The translations under genes were made by a program, and so were the position numbers. Shown in pieces: positions 15,432 through 23,472 of a stretch of 31,216 nucleotides of DNA. A model generated the notes under the pieces. That model ran no database searches. It saw nothing but the letters and a program-made list of their open reading frames with translations, and had not been told where the DNA came from. Source of the DNA: Lachnospiraceae bacterium (GTDB lineage Bacteria > Bacillota > Clostridia > Lachnospirales > Lachnospiraceae); contig CAAGSD010000055.1 in assembly GCA_900772845.1 (NCBI GenBank), positions 1 through 31,216 on the forward strand, read 5' to 3'. Positions within the stretch are counted from its first letter, which is position 1; each line of letters opens with the position of its first letter.

Positions 15432-16601
15432 TTATTGTACCACTGCCTTATCCACATCGATCACTGTGTAGAAATCCGGGTGGTTCATCTGGATCCGTTT
15501 CGTGACGGAGTCAACCACATCCTGATCGGAGACGGGATAATCATAGGGGACTACGATGTCAAAAATGAGGTTCGTGTGCGTCGGTCCCTTGACGATACGG
15601 AAATCATGCATGCTGAGCTTTGGATCGATCTGATCCAGACAAGCTTTTACCTCCGCTTTCAGGGACAGGGTCTCGGGATCATTTGTGCTGACGGGATCCA
15701 TGTGGATCACAGCATTACAGTTTAATTTCTCACGCAGTTCATGCTCAATGGTATCGATGGTATCATGAAGGGTCAGAATATTACCATCGGCCGGAACTTC
15801 TGCATGCAGAGAGATCAGTGTTCTGCCGGGGCCGTAATTATGTACGATGAGATCGTGAATCCCGGTGACATCATCATAAGAGAGAACGATGTCATTGATC
15901 TGCTGTACCAGTTCCGGTTCAGGAGGCTGTCCCAACAGGGGACTGATCGTGTCTTTTGCTGCGACAAATCCGGAGTACAGGATGAACATACCCACCAGTA
16001 CGCCGCAGTAGCCGTCAATAATAATGCCGGAGGTGGCGGATACGATAGTGCCGATGAGAACCACGGTGGTTGCTATCATATCACTTAAACTGTCAATGGC
16101 GGTAGCCTTCATTGCCACAGAACCGATCCGGGAACCGATGCTGCGGTTATACAGAGCCATATAGCATTTTACCAGGATCGAAAATACCAGGATGCCGATA
16201 ATGACAGGGGAGTAGTCAGGAGCTTCCGGATGGAAAATCTTACTTACAGAGCTTTTTACCAGTTCGAAGCCCATGAGCACGATTAAAATAGAGACTAACA
16301 GCCCGGAGATATATTCGATCCGTCCGTGTCCAAAGGGATGATCAGAGTCCGGTTTCTGTCCCGCCATTTTGAAGCCTGCCAGAGTGATGATAGAGGATGC
16401 CGCATCCGACAGGTTGTTGAATGCATCTGCTGTGATGGCGATGGAATGACTGAAAAAGCCTGCCAGAGCCTTGGTAGTGAACAGGATCAGGTTGAAAAAA
16501 ATCCCGACGATACCGCAGAGCATTCCATATGCCTGGCGAACGCCGGAATCCGTAACGTTTTCATGATCCTTGATAAATAATTTTGCCAATAATGTAACCA
16601 T
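15432..16601 (-). CDS. Cation diffusion facilitator family metal exporter
   Basis: This 389-residue protein has about six membrane segments and a cytoplasmic metal-binding C-terminal domain (about 210-389, with SLHAEVPADGN and NAVIHMDPV). The family exports divalent metals by proton antiport. The intramembrane site reads Asp59/Asn63 in the second segment (ADAFNNLSD) and Asp170/Asp174 in the fifth (AIDSLSD). A His is absent from both pairs, which argues against the common zinc-type site and is compatible with manganese; this is an inference. HPFGHGRIEY is the family loop. The frame extends to 16667, but AAAGGGG seven bases before the ATG at 16601 fixes the start. It diverges from gpmI. Confidence 0.92.
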   Translation of the reverse strand: MVTLLAKLFIKDHENVTDSGVRQAYGMLCGIVGIFFNLILFTTKALAGFFSHSIAITADAFNNLSDAASSIITLAGFKMAGQKPDSDHPFGHGRIEYISGLLVSILIVLMGFELVKSSVSKIFHPEAPDYSPVIIGILVFSILVKCYMALYNRSIGSRIGSVAMKATAIDSLSDMIATTVVLIGTIVSATSGIIIDGYCGVLVGMFILYSGFVAAKDTISPLLGQPPEPELVQQINDIVLSYDDVTGIHDLIVHNYGPGRTLISLHAEVPADGNILTLHDTIDTIEHELREKLNCNAVIHMDPVSTNDPETLSLKAEVKACLDQIDPKLSMHDFRIVKGPTHTNLIFDIVVPYDYPVSDQDVVDSVTKRIQMNHPDFYTVIDVDKAVVQ

Positions 16602-16638
16602 AAGATAACCCCTTTTCCCAAATGAGAGTTTAAGGGAT

Positions 16639-16667
16639 ATTGTAGCGCATATGCAGGAAAAATACAA
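16639..16667 (-). promoter_or_regulatory. Probable promoter of the metal exporter gene
   Basis: Read on the minus strand, TTGTAT (16667-16662) and TACAAT (16644-16639) are 17 bases apart. The start codon lies about 38 bases beyond the -10. Confidence 0.55.
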
Positions 16668-16677
16668 GTAAATCCGG

Positions 16678-16707
16678 ATGATTTGCAGAAAAATGATTTG
16701 CAGAAAA
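16678..16707 (+). repeat. Tandem 15-bp direct repeat
   Basis: ATGATTTGCAGAAAA occurs twice with no gap (16678-16692 and 16693-16707). It lies between the divergent promoters, upstream of the metal exporter -35. It could bind a regulator or be a simple slippage duplication. Confidence 0.7.
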
Positions 16708-16746
16708 AACGCCCAAAGATGCAGAGCAAGAAATCAGCGGTTACTA

Positions 16747-16775
16747 TTGCGCATCCGGAATTTTCAGTGTATAAT
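16747..16775 (+). promoter_or_regulatory. Probable gpmI promoter
   Basis: TTGCGC at 16747-16752, 17 bases, then a consensus TATAAT at 16770-16775. The leader to the gpmI ATG would be about 100 bases and holds no obvious strong structure. Confidence 0.55.
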
Positions 16776-16883
16776 CTCGGTGGACGTAATGTAAGCTTTC
16801 AGAACGGATCCGGGACGCAGACCATTTTCCGGAGCCGTACTGGTAATTTATAATAATCAAAAGTAAAAATGGAGGAACGATCG

Positions 16884-18425
16884 ATGAGAAAGAAACCGGT
16901 TGTATTAATGATCCTGGATGGTTATGGATTGAACGATAAGGTAGAGGGCAACGCTGTAGCACAGGCCAATACCCCTGTAATGGATTCCCTGATGAAGGAA
17001 TATCCTTTTGTACACGGCAATGCCAGTGGTATGGCAGTAGGACTTCCCGAGGGTCAGATGGGTAACTCTGAGGTAGGTCATATGAATATGGGTGCCGGCC
17101 GTATCGTATATCAGGAGCTGACCCGTATCACCAAGGAAATTCAGGATGGAGACTTCTTTAAGAATGAAGCTCTGTTAAAAGCCATTGATAATTGTAAGAA
17201 GAACAACAGCGCCCTGCATCTGATGGGACTGTTATCTGACGGTGGTGTACACAGCCACATCACCCATCTGTACGGCCTGTTGGAGCTGGCGAAGCAGCAG
17301 GGACTGGAAAAGGTATATGTCCACTGCTTCCTGGACGGACGTGATACCCCTCCTGCCAGCGGCAAGGGCTATGCAGAGCAGTTAAATGAAGAAATGAAGA
17401 AAATCGGCGTAGGTAAGATCGCTTCTGTAATGGGACGTTACTATGCAATGGATCGTGATAACAACTATGACCGTGTACAGCTGGCTTACAATGCCATGAC
17501 CGAAGGCAAAGGTCTGACTGCAGCCTGCGGTATCTGTGGTATCCAGGAGTCTTATGACAGAGAAGAGACGGATGAGTTTGTAAAACCTACTGTTGTTGTA
17601 GAAGACGGCAAGGCAGTCGGACTGGTGCAGGACAAGGATTCCGTAATCTTCTTCAACTTCCGTCCCGACCGTGCAAGAGAGATCACCAGAGCCTTCTGTG
17701 ATGATGACTTCAAGGGATTTGACCGTGTGAGAAGGGATATTACTTTCGTATGCTTCTCCGATTATGATCCTACCATTCCTAATAAAGAAGTGGCATTCCA
17801 CAAGATCGCTATTACCAATACCTTCGGTGAGTGGCTGGCAGCACATGACATGAAGCAGGCACGTATTGCCGAGACTGAGAAGTATGCACATGTAACCTTC
17901 TTCTTCAACGGCGGCGTAGAGCAGCCCAACGAGGGAGAGGATCGTATCCTGGTAAATTCTCCCAAGGATGTAGCTACCTACGATCTGAAGCCCGAGATGA
18001 GTGCTCCCGCAGTATGTGAGAAGCTGCTTGATGCGATCCGCTCTGAAAAATACGATGTGATCGTGATCAACTTCGCTAACCCCGATATGGTAGGTCATAC
18101 CGGTGTGATTTCCGCAGCTATCAAAGCTATCGAGACCGTAGATGAGTGTGTAGGCAAGGCAGTACAGGCAGTGAAGGATGTAGACGGCGTTCTGTTCATC
18201 TGTGCAGACCACGGTAACGCAGAGCAGATGATCGATTACACCACCGGTCAGCCTCATACTGCACATACCACCAACCCGGTTCCTTTCATCCTGGTAAATT
18301 ACGATCCTGCATACACTCTGAAAGAGGGTGGATGCCTGGCAGATATCGTACCTACTCTGATCAATGTGATGGGTATGGAGCAGCCCACAGAAATGTCTGG
18401 AAAGTCTTTGCTGATCAAAAAGTAA
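16884..18425 (+). CDS. gpmI: 2,3-bisphosphoglycerate-independent phosphoglycerate mutase
   Basis: This 513-residue cytoplasmic enzyme interconverts 3- and 2-phosphoglycerate in glycolysis, using two Mn2+ ions. It belongs to the alkaline phosphatase superfamily. Visible are the metal ligand Asp12 (LDGYG), the catalytic Ser62 (GNSEVGHMNMG), SDGGVHSH, LDGRDTPP, NFRPDRARE and CADHGNAE. The length is normal for the family. GGAGG at 16871-16875 lies eight bases before the ATG at 16884; a frame extension to 16869 would place the ribosome site inside the gene. Arginine is mostly CGT, which suggests high expression. A terminator follows, then a reductase gene and eno, the next glycolytic step. Confidence 0.97.
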   Translation: MRKKPVVLMILDGYGLNDKVEGNAVAQANTPVMDSLMKEYPFVHGNASGMAVGLPEGQMGNSEVGHMNMGAGRIVYQELTRITKEIQDGDFFKNEALLKAIDNCKKNNSALHLMGLLSDGGVHSHITHLYGLLELAKQQGLEKVYVHCFLDGRDTPPASGKGYAEQLNEEMKKIGVGKIASVMGRYYAMDRDNNYDRVQLAYNAMTEGKGLTAACGICGIQESYDREETDEFVKPTVVVEDGKAVGLVQDKDSVIFFNFRPDRAREITRAFCDDDFKGFDRVRRDITFVCFSDYDPTIPNKEVAFHKIAITNTFGEWLAAHDMKQARIAETEKYAHVTFFFNGGVEQPNEGEDRILVNSPKDVATYDLKPEMSAPAVCEKLLDAIRSEKYDVIVINFANPDMVGHTGVISAAIKAIETVDECVGKAVQAVKDVDGVLFICADHGNAEQMIDYTTGQPHTAHTTNPVPFILVNYDPAYTLKEGGCLADIVPTLINVMGMEQPTEMSGKSLLIKK

Positions 18426-18475
18426 TCACGAGAATATTTTGGTAAGATCGCAGAAACCATAAAAGCAGACGAAGA

Positions 18476-18512
18476 TTCCTCAGGCACTTTGCACGGTGCC
18501 TGGGGATTTTAT
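18476..18512 (+). terminator. Terminator after gpmI
   Basis: CAGGCAC at 18481-18487 pairs with GTGCCTG at 18496-18502; TTCCT/GGGGA flanks extend the stem with a G-U pair. TTTTATAT follows. Confidence 0.75.
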
Positions 18513-18547
18513 ATCTGAATTTTCTTATCAGCAGGAAGGAAATATGT

Positions 18548-19585
18548 ATGGAACAAAAGAAGAGAAATCTGGTAACTTTAGGAAGTACGGGAATTACCGT
18601 GGAGAAAAACTCTTTCGGAGCGCTGCCCATCCAGCGGATCTCCAAGGAAGCGGCCATTGGACTGCTTCGTAAAGCCTATGACGCAGGTGTGACTTTTTAT
18701 GACACTGCCAGATACTATACCGACAGTGAAGAGAAAGTGGGCGCTGCTTTTGAGGGTATGCGGGACAAAATCTATATCGCTACCAAGACCGGAGCCACCA
18801 CAGCAGAAGGCTTCTGGAAGGATCTGCACACCTCTCTGGAAAAATTAAAAACAGATTATATTGATATTTATCAGTTCCACAATCCGGCTTTCTGTCCGAA
18901 GCCGGGAGATGGCACAGGACTCTATGAGGCTATGCTGGAAGCGAAAGACAAAGGCATGATCCGCCATATCGGTATCACGAACCACCGCCTGAATGTGGCA
19001 CATGAAGCCATCGAAAGCGGACTGTATGAGACCCTGCAGTTCCCCTTCTGTTATCTGGCAACGGACAAGGATCTGGAGCTGGTACAGGAATGTAAGAAAG
19101 CAGGCATGGGATTTATCGCCATGAAAGCACTGTCCGGCGGCCTGATCAATAATTCAGCAGCGGCCTATGCATATCTGGCACAGTTTGATAATGTACTTCC
19201 TATCTGGGGCGTGCAGCGGGAGAGTGAACTGGATGAATTTTTATCCTATATCGATAATCCGCCCACACTGACACCGGAATTGCAGGCGGTGATCGATCGT
19301 GACAGAGAAGAACTGCAGGGAGAATTCTGCAGAGGCTGCGGTTATTGTATGCCCTGCCCTGTGGGAATCGAGATCAACAACTGCGCCCGTATGAGCCTGA
19401 TGATCCGCAGAGCACCTTCTGCAGCACAGCTGACAGACGAGATGCAGGCAAAAATGCGTAAGATCGAGGATTGTCTGCACTGTGGCAGATGTAAATCCAA
19501 GTGTCCTTATGGACTGGATACCCCGACATTACTGGAAAAGAACTACAAGGATTACTGTGAGATCCTTGCCGGAAAAGCATATTAA
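18548..19585 (+). CDS. Aldo/keto reductase with C-terminal 4Fe-4S ferredoxin domain
   Basis: Residues about 8-245 of 345 form an aldo/keto reductase barrel with the usual catalytic residues Asp52, Tyr57 (YDTARYYTD), Lys80 and a candidate His111. The C-terminal part adds two cysteine clusters of the form CxxCxxCxxxC: Cys261/264/267/271 and Cys309/312/315/319, enough for two 4Fe-4S centres. Such fusions are common in anaerobes and are thought to move electrons between iron-sulfur carriers and a carbonyl substrate, but their substrates are mostly unknown. AGGAAGGA seven bases upstream sets the start. It lies between gpmI and eno with no clear promoter of its own. Confidence 0.93.
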   Translation: MEQKKRNLVTLGSTGITVEKNSFGALPIQRISKEAAIGLLRKAYDAGVTFYDTARYYTDSEEKVGAAFEGMRDKIYIATKTGATTAEGFWKDLHTSLEKLKTDYIDIYQFHNPAFCPKPGDGTGLYEAMLEAKDKGMIRHIGITNHRLNVAHEAIESGLYETLQFPFCYLATDKDLELVQECKKAGMGFIAMKALSGGLINNSAAAYAYLAQFDNVLPIWGVQRESELDEFLSYIDNPPTLTPELQAVIDRDREELQGEFCRGCGYCMPCPVGIEINNCARMSLMIRRAPSAAQLTDEMQAKMRKIEDCLHCGRCKSKCPYGLDTPTLLEKNYKDYCEILAGKAY

Positions 19586-19606
19586 CGGTGAATAGATCTG
19601 AATAAT

Positions 19607-19672
19607 AACCTCCTTACAGGACATACTTACCTAAGAAAAAGTAAGTTAAGGATACCTGTAAGGAGGTTTTTT
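19607..19672 (+). promoter_or_regulatory. Hairpin containing the eno ribosome binding site and ending in a T tract at the start codon
   Basis: AACCTCCTTACAGG at 19607-19620 pairs perfectly (14 bp) with CCTGTAAGGAGGTT at 19655-19668. Nested inside is ACTTAC/GTAAGT (19625-19630 with 19641-19646). The right arm contains the eno Shine-Dalgarno AAGGAGG, and six T (19667-19672) lead straight into the ATG at 19673. It has the form of an intrinsic terminator and also hides the ribosome site. It probably ends the reductase transcript and/or controls eno. Confidence 0.8.
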
Positions 19673-20992
19673 ATGGAAAAATATCTGGAGATCATCGAAG
19701 TACATGGAAGAGAGATCCTGGATTCGAGAGGGAATCCCACGGTGGCAGCTATTGTCACTGTGAAGGACAAAGATACCGGCAGATGCACCAGAGGTATGGC
19801 GGCAGTTCCGTCCGGAGCCAGTACAGGACAGTTCGAAGCGGTGGAACTCAGGGATGGTGAGACCAGATATTTTGGACTGGGTGTGCAGCATGCCGCAAAA
19901 AACGTGGATGAAAAAATAGCAAGCGTTCTTCTGGGAGAAAATGCGTTGGAGCAGATCCACATTGACCGAATCCTGCGGGAGACGGATGGCACAGATAATA
20001 AAAGTAATTTGGGTGCCAATGCCATGCTGGCGGTATCTATGGCGGTGGCAAGAGCAGCGGCGGAAGCACTGGGACTTCCCCTGTACCGTTACTTTGGAGG
20101 AATCTCCCCGAGACTTCTGCCGGTTCCCATGATGAATATTTTAAACGGTGGAAAGCATGCAGCCAATACCGTGGATTTTCAGGAGTTCATGATCATGCCG
20201 GTGCAGGCGGAGACTTTTTCGGAAGGGTTACGGATCTGTGCGGAAATTTATCATAATCTGAAAAAACTGCTGGAGGAGAAAGGCTTGTCCACCGGAGTCG
20301 GGGATGAGGGCGGATTTGCACCGGATCTGCCGGATGCGGAGAGTGTGCTGGATTTCCTTGTGGAGGCCATCGAAGCTTCCGGATATGTACCGGGGCAGGA
20401 TATCAAGATCGCCATGGATGCCGCCAGCAGCGAATTATATAATGAAAAAACGGGAATGTACCATTTCCCCGGCGAGAGTAAGCTGAAGGGAGAGGAAGTA
20501 CTGCGGGATACAGGAGAGATGATCGCCTATTATGAGCGTCTGGTGGAAAAATACCCTATCATATCCATTGAGGATGGACTGGATGAAAATGACTGGGACG
20601 GCTGGCAGGAGCTGACGAACCGTCTGGGAGAGAAGATCCAGCTGGTGGGAGATGATCTGTTTGTCACCAACACCAAACGGCTGGACGCCGGTATCAAGCT
20701 CCATTGCGGGAATGCCATTCTGGTAAAAGTCAACCAGATCGGGACACTGTCGGAAGCCTTCGAAGCAGTGGAGATGGCGCACAAGAACGGTTATAAGGCA
20801 GTGATCTCCCACAGATCAGGGGAGACAGAGGATACCACCATAGCGGATATTGCCGTGGCATTAAATGCCGGACAGATCAAGACCGGAGCGCCCTGCCGCA
20901 GTGACCGGGTGGCAAAGTATAACAGACTGCTGGCCATCGAAGAGGAGTTAAAGGATACCGCAGCCTATATGGAACCATTTCGTAAGATCTGA
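19673..20992 (+). CDS. eno: Enolase
   Basis: This 439-residue cytoplasmic enzyme dehydrates 2-phosphoglycerate to phosphoenolpyruvate. The catalytic and metal residues are in place: Glu212 (GVGDEGGFAP), metal ligands Asp249, Glu300 and Asp327, Lys352 (VKVNQIGT) and SHRSGETEDTT around residue 380. DSRGNPTV at the N-terminus is the family signature. Codon use differs from gpmI: arginine is mostly AGA and CGG, so this copy may not be the highly expressed housekeeping enolase. The AAGGAGG site lies within a hairpin that ends in T residues abutting the ATG. A terminator follows 47 bases after the stop. Confidence 0.96.
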   Translation: MEKYLEIIEVHGREILDSRGNPTVAAIVTVKDKDTGRCTRGMAAVPSGASTGQFEAVELRDGETRYFGLGVQHAAKNVDEKIASVLLGENALEQIHIDRILRETDGTDNKSNLGANAMLAVSMAVARAAAEALGLPLYRYFGGISPRLLPVPMMNILNGGKHAANTVDFQEFMIMPVQAETFSEGLRICAEIYHNLKKLLEEKGLSTGVGDEGGFAPDLPDAESVLDFLVEAIEASGYVPGQDIKIAMDAASSELYNEKTGMYHFPGESKLKGEEVLRDTGEMIAYYERLVEKYPIISIEDGLDENDWDGWQELTNRLGEKIQLVGDDLFVTNTKRLDAGIKLHCGNAILVKVNQIGTLSEAFEAVEMAHKNGYKAVISHRSGETEDTTIADIAVALNAGQIKTGAPCRSDRVAKYNRLLAIEEELKDTAAYMEPFRKI

Positions 20993-21038
20993 GACAGCTG
21001 CGCAACAGGCGGAGAATACAAAAAACTTAAAATGTTGG

Positions 21039-21076
21039 AAACGGGAGAATTTTTTGATTCAGATTCTCCCGTTTTT
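21039..21076 (+). terminator. Terminator after eno
   Basis: AAACGGGAGAAT at 21039-21050 pairs perfectly over 12 bp with ATTCTCCCGTTT at 21063-21074, followed by T and ATAG. The T run overlaps the stem foot. Confidence 0.85.
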
Positions 21077-21233
21077 ATAGGAAGAAATGGGGAAAAATGC
21101 ATGAGAGAAAGAAAAATGTGTAAAAATAGAATGTGTAAATATACATAATATACTAGGAAATATGCACTATATGCAGAAAATGAAAAACAGAAACTATTTT
21201 AATGAAAAAGTTTTTCATAAATATACAGACATA

Positions 21234-21252
21234 TGTGCGTGGTACACGCACA
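21234..21252. repeat. 8-bp inverted repeat with 3-base spacer upstream of opp promoter
   Basis: TGTGCGTG at 21234-21241 and CACGCACA at 21245-21252 form a perfect inverted repeat. It stands 65 bases before the -35 and contrasts in composition with the A/T-rich surroundings. It could be a regulator site. Confidence 0.5.
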
Positions 21253-21316
21253 CGAATGGAAAGAGACAGAGGTGGGGAAAGCATGAGAACTGGCAGAGAC
21301 TTCATAAGTAATTCAG

Positions 21317-21345
21317 TTGACAGTCTTGGAAAAGTGGTGTAATAT
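21317..21345 (+). promoter_or_regulatory. Promoter of the oppBCDF operon
   Basis: A perfect TTGACA at 21317-21322 is followed after 17 bases by TAATAT at 21340-21345. The leader to oppB would be about 113 bases. Confidence 0.75.
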
Positions 21346-21464
21346 AACAAAAGTCGCTGTCGGAAAATCAAAGTATATTATATGTACATGTATACTTGTA
21401 TACAAATACGAAAAATGTATTTTATGAATGTCCGCAGGCAAAAGAAAAGCAAGGAGTTGAAGAG

Positions 21465-22382
21465 ATGCTTAAATATATTGCAAAACGTATCGGTCTGGCA
21501 CTGATCACGATTTTTACAGTAGCAACACTCACCTTTTTCCTGATGAACATGGTCCCCGGTGGTCCGTTCCTCTCGGAGAAGGCAGTAAGCCCCGCTGCAC
21601 AGGCAGCCCTGGAGGCGAAATATGGACTGGACAAGCCTTTGTCCCAGCAGTATCTGACGTATATGACAGATGCTCTGCACGGTGATTTCGGAGAGAGTCT
21701 GAAGCAGAGAGGAAGAACCGTTTCTTCTATTATAGTATCCAAGTTCCCCGTATCCGCAAGAGTCGGCGGAATCTCTGTCATCGTGGCATTACTGGTAGGT
21801 ATCCCACTGGGATGTCTGGCAGCCACCCATCGCGGCAAGACACTGGACAGCGTGATCTCCGTGATCTCCACTTGTGGTATTGCGGTACCAAGCTTCGTTA
21901 TATGTACTCTGCTTCTGTATTTCCTGGGAAGTAAGGTGAAAATATTGCCCACCTACGGAATCGGCACCTGGAAGCATTATGTGATGCCCGTGATCGCACT
22001 GGCATTGTACCCCACCGCTTATATTATGAGATTGATGCGTTCTTCCATGCTGGATGTTCTGGGACAGGATTATATGAGAACCGCTACAGCGAAGGGAGTA
22101 AAGCCTTTCTTCCGTCTGTTCAAGCATGCACTGAGAAATGCACTGCTCCCCGTTATCACCTATGTAGGTCCTATGATGGCTTATACTATGACAGGAAGCT
22201 TCGTAGTAGAGAAGATTTTCACGATCCCCGGTCTGGGCAATGAATTTGTCAGCTCGATCATTAACCGTGACTACACCATGATCATGGGCACCACCATTTT
22301 CCTCGCAACACTGATGGTTGTCATGAATGTGCTGGTGGATATCGTATATAAGATCGTCGACCCCAGAATCAAGTTGAAGTAA
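21465..22382 (+). CDS. oppB: Oligopeptide/dipeptide ABC transporter permease OppB
   Basis: This 305-residue permease has six membrane segments and the start MLKYIAKRIGLAL typical of OppB/DppB proteins. The EAA-like coupling loop lies around YMRTATAKGVKPFFRLFKHA, just before the late membrane segments. With OppC it forms the channel of a peptide importer. The frame reaches back to 21396, but AAGGAG eight bases before the ATG at 21465 and the family N-terminus support the shorter form. It is the first gene of a five-gene operon driven by a consensus promoter. Peptides are the family substrate; nickel or other small ligands are less likely given the OppA sequence. Confidence 0.93.
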   Translation: MLKYIAKRIGLALITIFTVATLTFFLMNMVPGGPFLSEKAVSPAAQAALEAKYGLDKPLSQQYLTYMTDALHGDFGESLKQRGRTVSSIIVSKFPVSARVGGISVIVALLVGIPLGCLAATHRGKTLDSVISVISTCGIAVPSFVICTLLLYFLGSKVKILPTYGIGTWKHYVMPVIALALYPTAYIMRLMRSSMLDVLGQDYMRTATAKGVKPFFRLFKHALRNALLPVITYVGPMMAYTMTGSFVVEKIFTIPGLGNEFVSSIINRDYTMIMGTTIFLATLMVVMNVLVDIVYKIVDPRIKLK

Positions 22383-22405
22383 GATTAACAGGAAGGAAGA
22401 TACCG

Positions 22406-23455
22406 ATGAAAGAACCGAATGCTATGAGCTTTCATGTAAAATATAAACCGGAAGATTTTATGCCGGCGAACGAAGAAGAGAAGCAGAGCCAGGTCATCAT
22501 GCGTGAGAGCGTGGGCTTCTGGCAGGATGGCTTCCGCAGACTTCGTAAGAATAAGGTTGCCATGGTCAGCCTCTTCGTTATTATTGTAGTTATGATCTTT
22601 TCCTTTATCGTGCCTGCATTTTATCCCTATGATTACAAGACACAGATCAAAGGAAGCGAGAATCTGCATCCCATGCAGTATTCCGAGAAAGAGATAGAGC
22701 GTATGGATGCGGGAGAGAAGGTATTCCCCCATGTGCTCGGTACCGATAAAATGGGTCGTGATTATGCCATCCGTGTTATGATGGGAAGCCGTATCTCCCT
22801 GTTGGTTGGTCTGATCGCTACTGCCATTATTTTTGTGATCGGTTCCCTGATCGGTTCCATCTCTGCATTCTTCGGTGGATGGGTGGATCTGATCATCATG
22901 CGTATTGTGGATATTATCTATACGATACCGGATTTCCTACTGATCGTGCTGCTGTCCTTTGCGTTGAAGGATCCGCTGGCGAATCTTGCACAGCTTCCCG
23001 GATTCGGATGGATGCAGATCGTAGGCTCTAACCTGATCAGTATCTTCATCGTATTCGCATTGCTGTACTGGGTAGGAATGGCACGTATGGTACGAAGCCA
23101 GATCCTGACCCTGAAGGAGAATGATTATGTTATGGCAGCCAAGGCTCTGGGAGCAAAGGATGGCCGTATCATTAAAAAGCATCTGCTGACTAACTGTATC
23201 GGTACACTGATCGTTACCACCACACTGCAGATCCCTTCCTCTATTTTTACCGAGAGCTATCTGAGCTTCTTAGGTATGGGTGTGGCAGTTCCCCTGCCTT
23301 CCCTGGGAAGCCTTGCAAGTGATGCCATTAACGGTATGATCACATTCCCGTACCTGCTGTTTGCACCCTGTCTGCTGATCAGTCTGATCATCTTAAGCTT
23401 CAACCTGTTTGGTGACGGACTTCGTGACGCATTTGACCCGAAGCTTAAGAATTAA
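22406..23455 (+). CDS. oppC: Oligopeptide/dipeptide ABC transporter permease OppC
   Basis: This 349-residue partner permease is longer than many DppC proteins because of a cytoplasmic N-terminal stretch (about residues 1-45) and an extracellular loop (about 70-105) before GTDKMGRDYAIRVM, the OppC/DppC signature. The coupling loop reads YVMAAKALGAKDGRIIKKH. GGAAGGAAG precedes the ATG, and the gene starts 23 bases after oppB. Its stop TAA overlaps by one base an in-frame ATG of the next reading frame. It acts in the cytoplasmic membrane with OppB, OppD and OppF. Confidence 0.94.
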   Translation: MKEPNAMSFHVKYKPEDFMPANEEEKQSQVIMRESVGFWQDGFRRLRKNKVAMVSLFVIIVVMIFSFIVPAFYPYDYKTQIKGSENLHPMQYSEKEIERMDAGEKVFPHVLGTDKMGRDYAIRVMMGSRISLLVGLIATAIIFVIGSLIGSISAFFGGWVDLIIMRIVDIIYTIPDFLLIVLLSFALKDPLANLAQLPGFGWMQIVGSNLISIFIVFALLYWVGMARMVRSQILTLKENDYVMAAKALGAKDGRIIKKHLLTNCIGTLIVTTTLQIPSSIFTESYLSFLGMGVAVPLPSLGSLASDAINGMITFPYLLFAPCLLISLIILSFNLFGDGLRDAFDPKLKN

Positions 23456-23472
23456 TGGAAGGAGTAGTGAAG

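Larger units (their letters stand above)
21077..21464 (+). other. AT-rich intergenic region before the opp operon
   Basis: No gene is supported in these 388 bases. The first half is A/T-rich with no reading frame of note. It contains the inverted repeat at 21234-21252, a consensus promoter at 21317-21345, and in the presumed 5' UTR a palindrome TGTATAC-TT-GTATACA at 21389-21404. AAGGAG at 21451-21456 is the oppB ribosome site. Confidence 0.6.

Noticed and set aside
19586..19672. Fluoride riboswitch before eno
   Set aside because: Fluoride riboswitches do control enolase in some bacteria, but the expected GGCGATGG and TAAACGCT-type parts are missing; only the hairpin is present.
21284..21343. 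Small ORF of 19 codons before oppB
   Set aside because: It has a possible ribosome site but overlaps the promoter core, so it would not be on the opp message, and no other promoter is seen.
21353..21375. CodY box in the opp leader
   Set aside because: Only the right half (GGAAAAT) resembles the AATTTTCWGAAAATT consensus; the left half does not.
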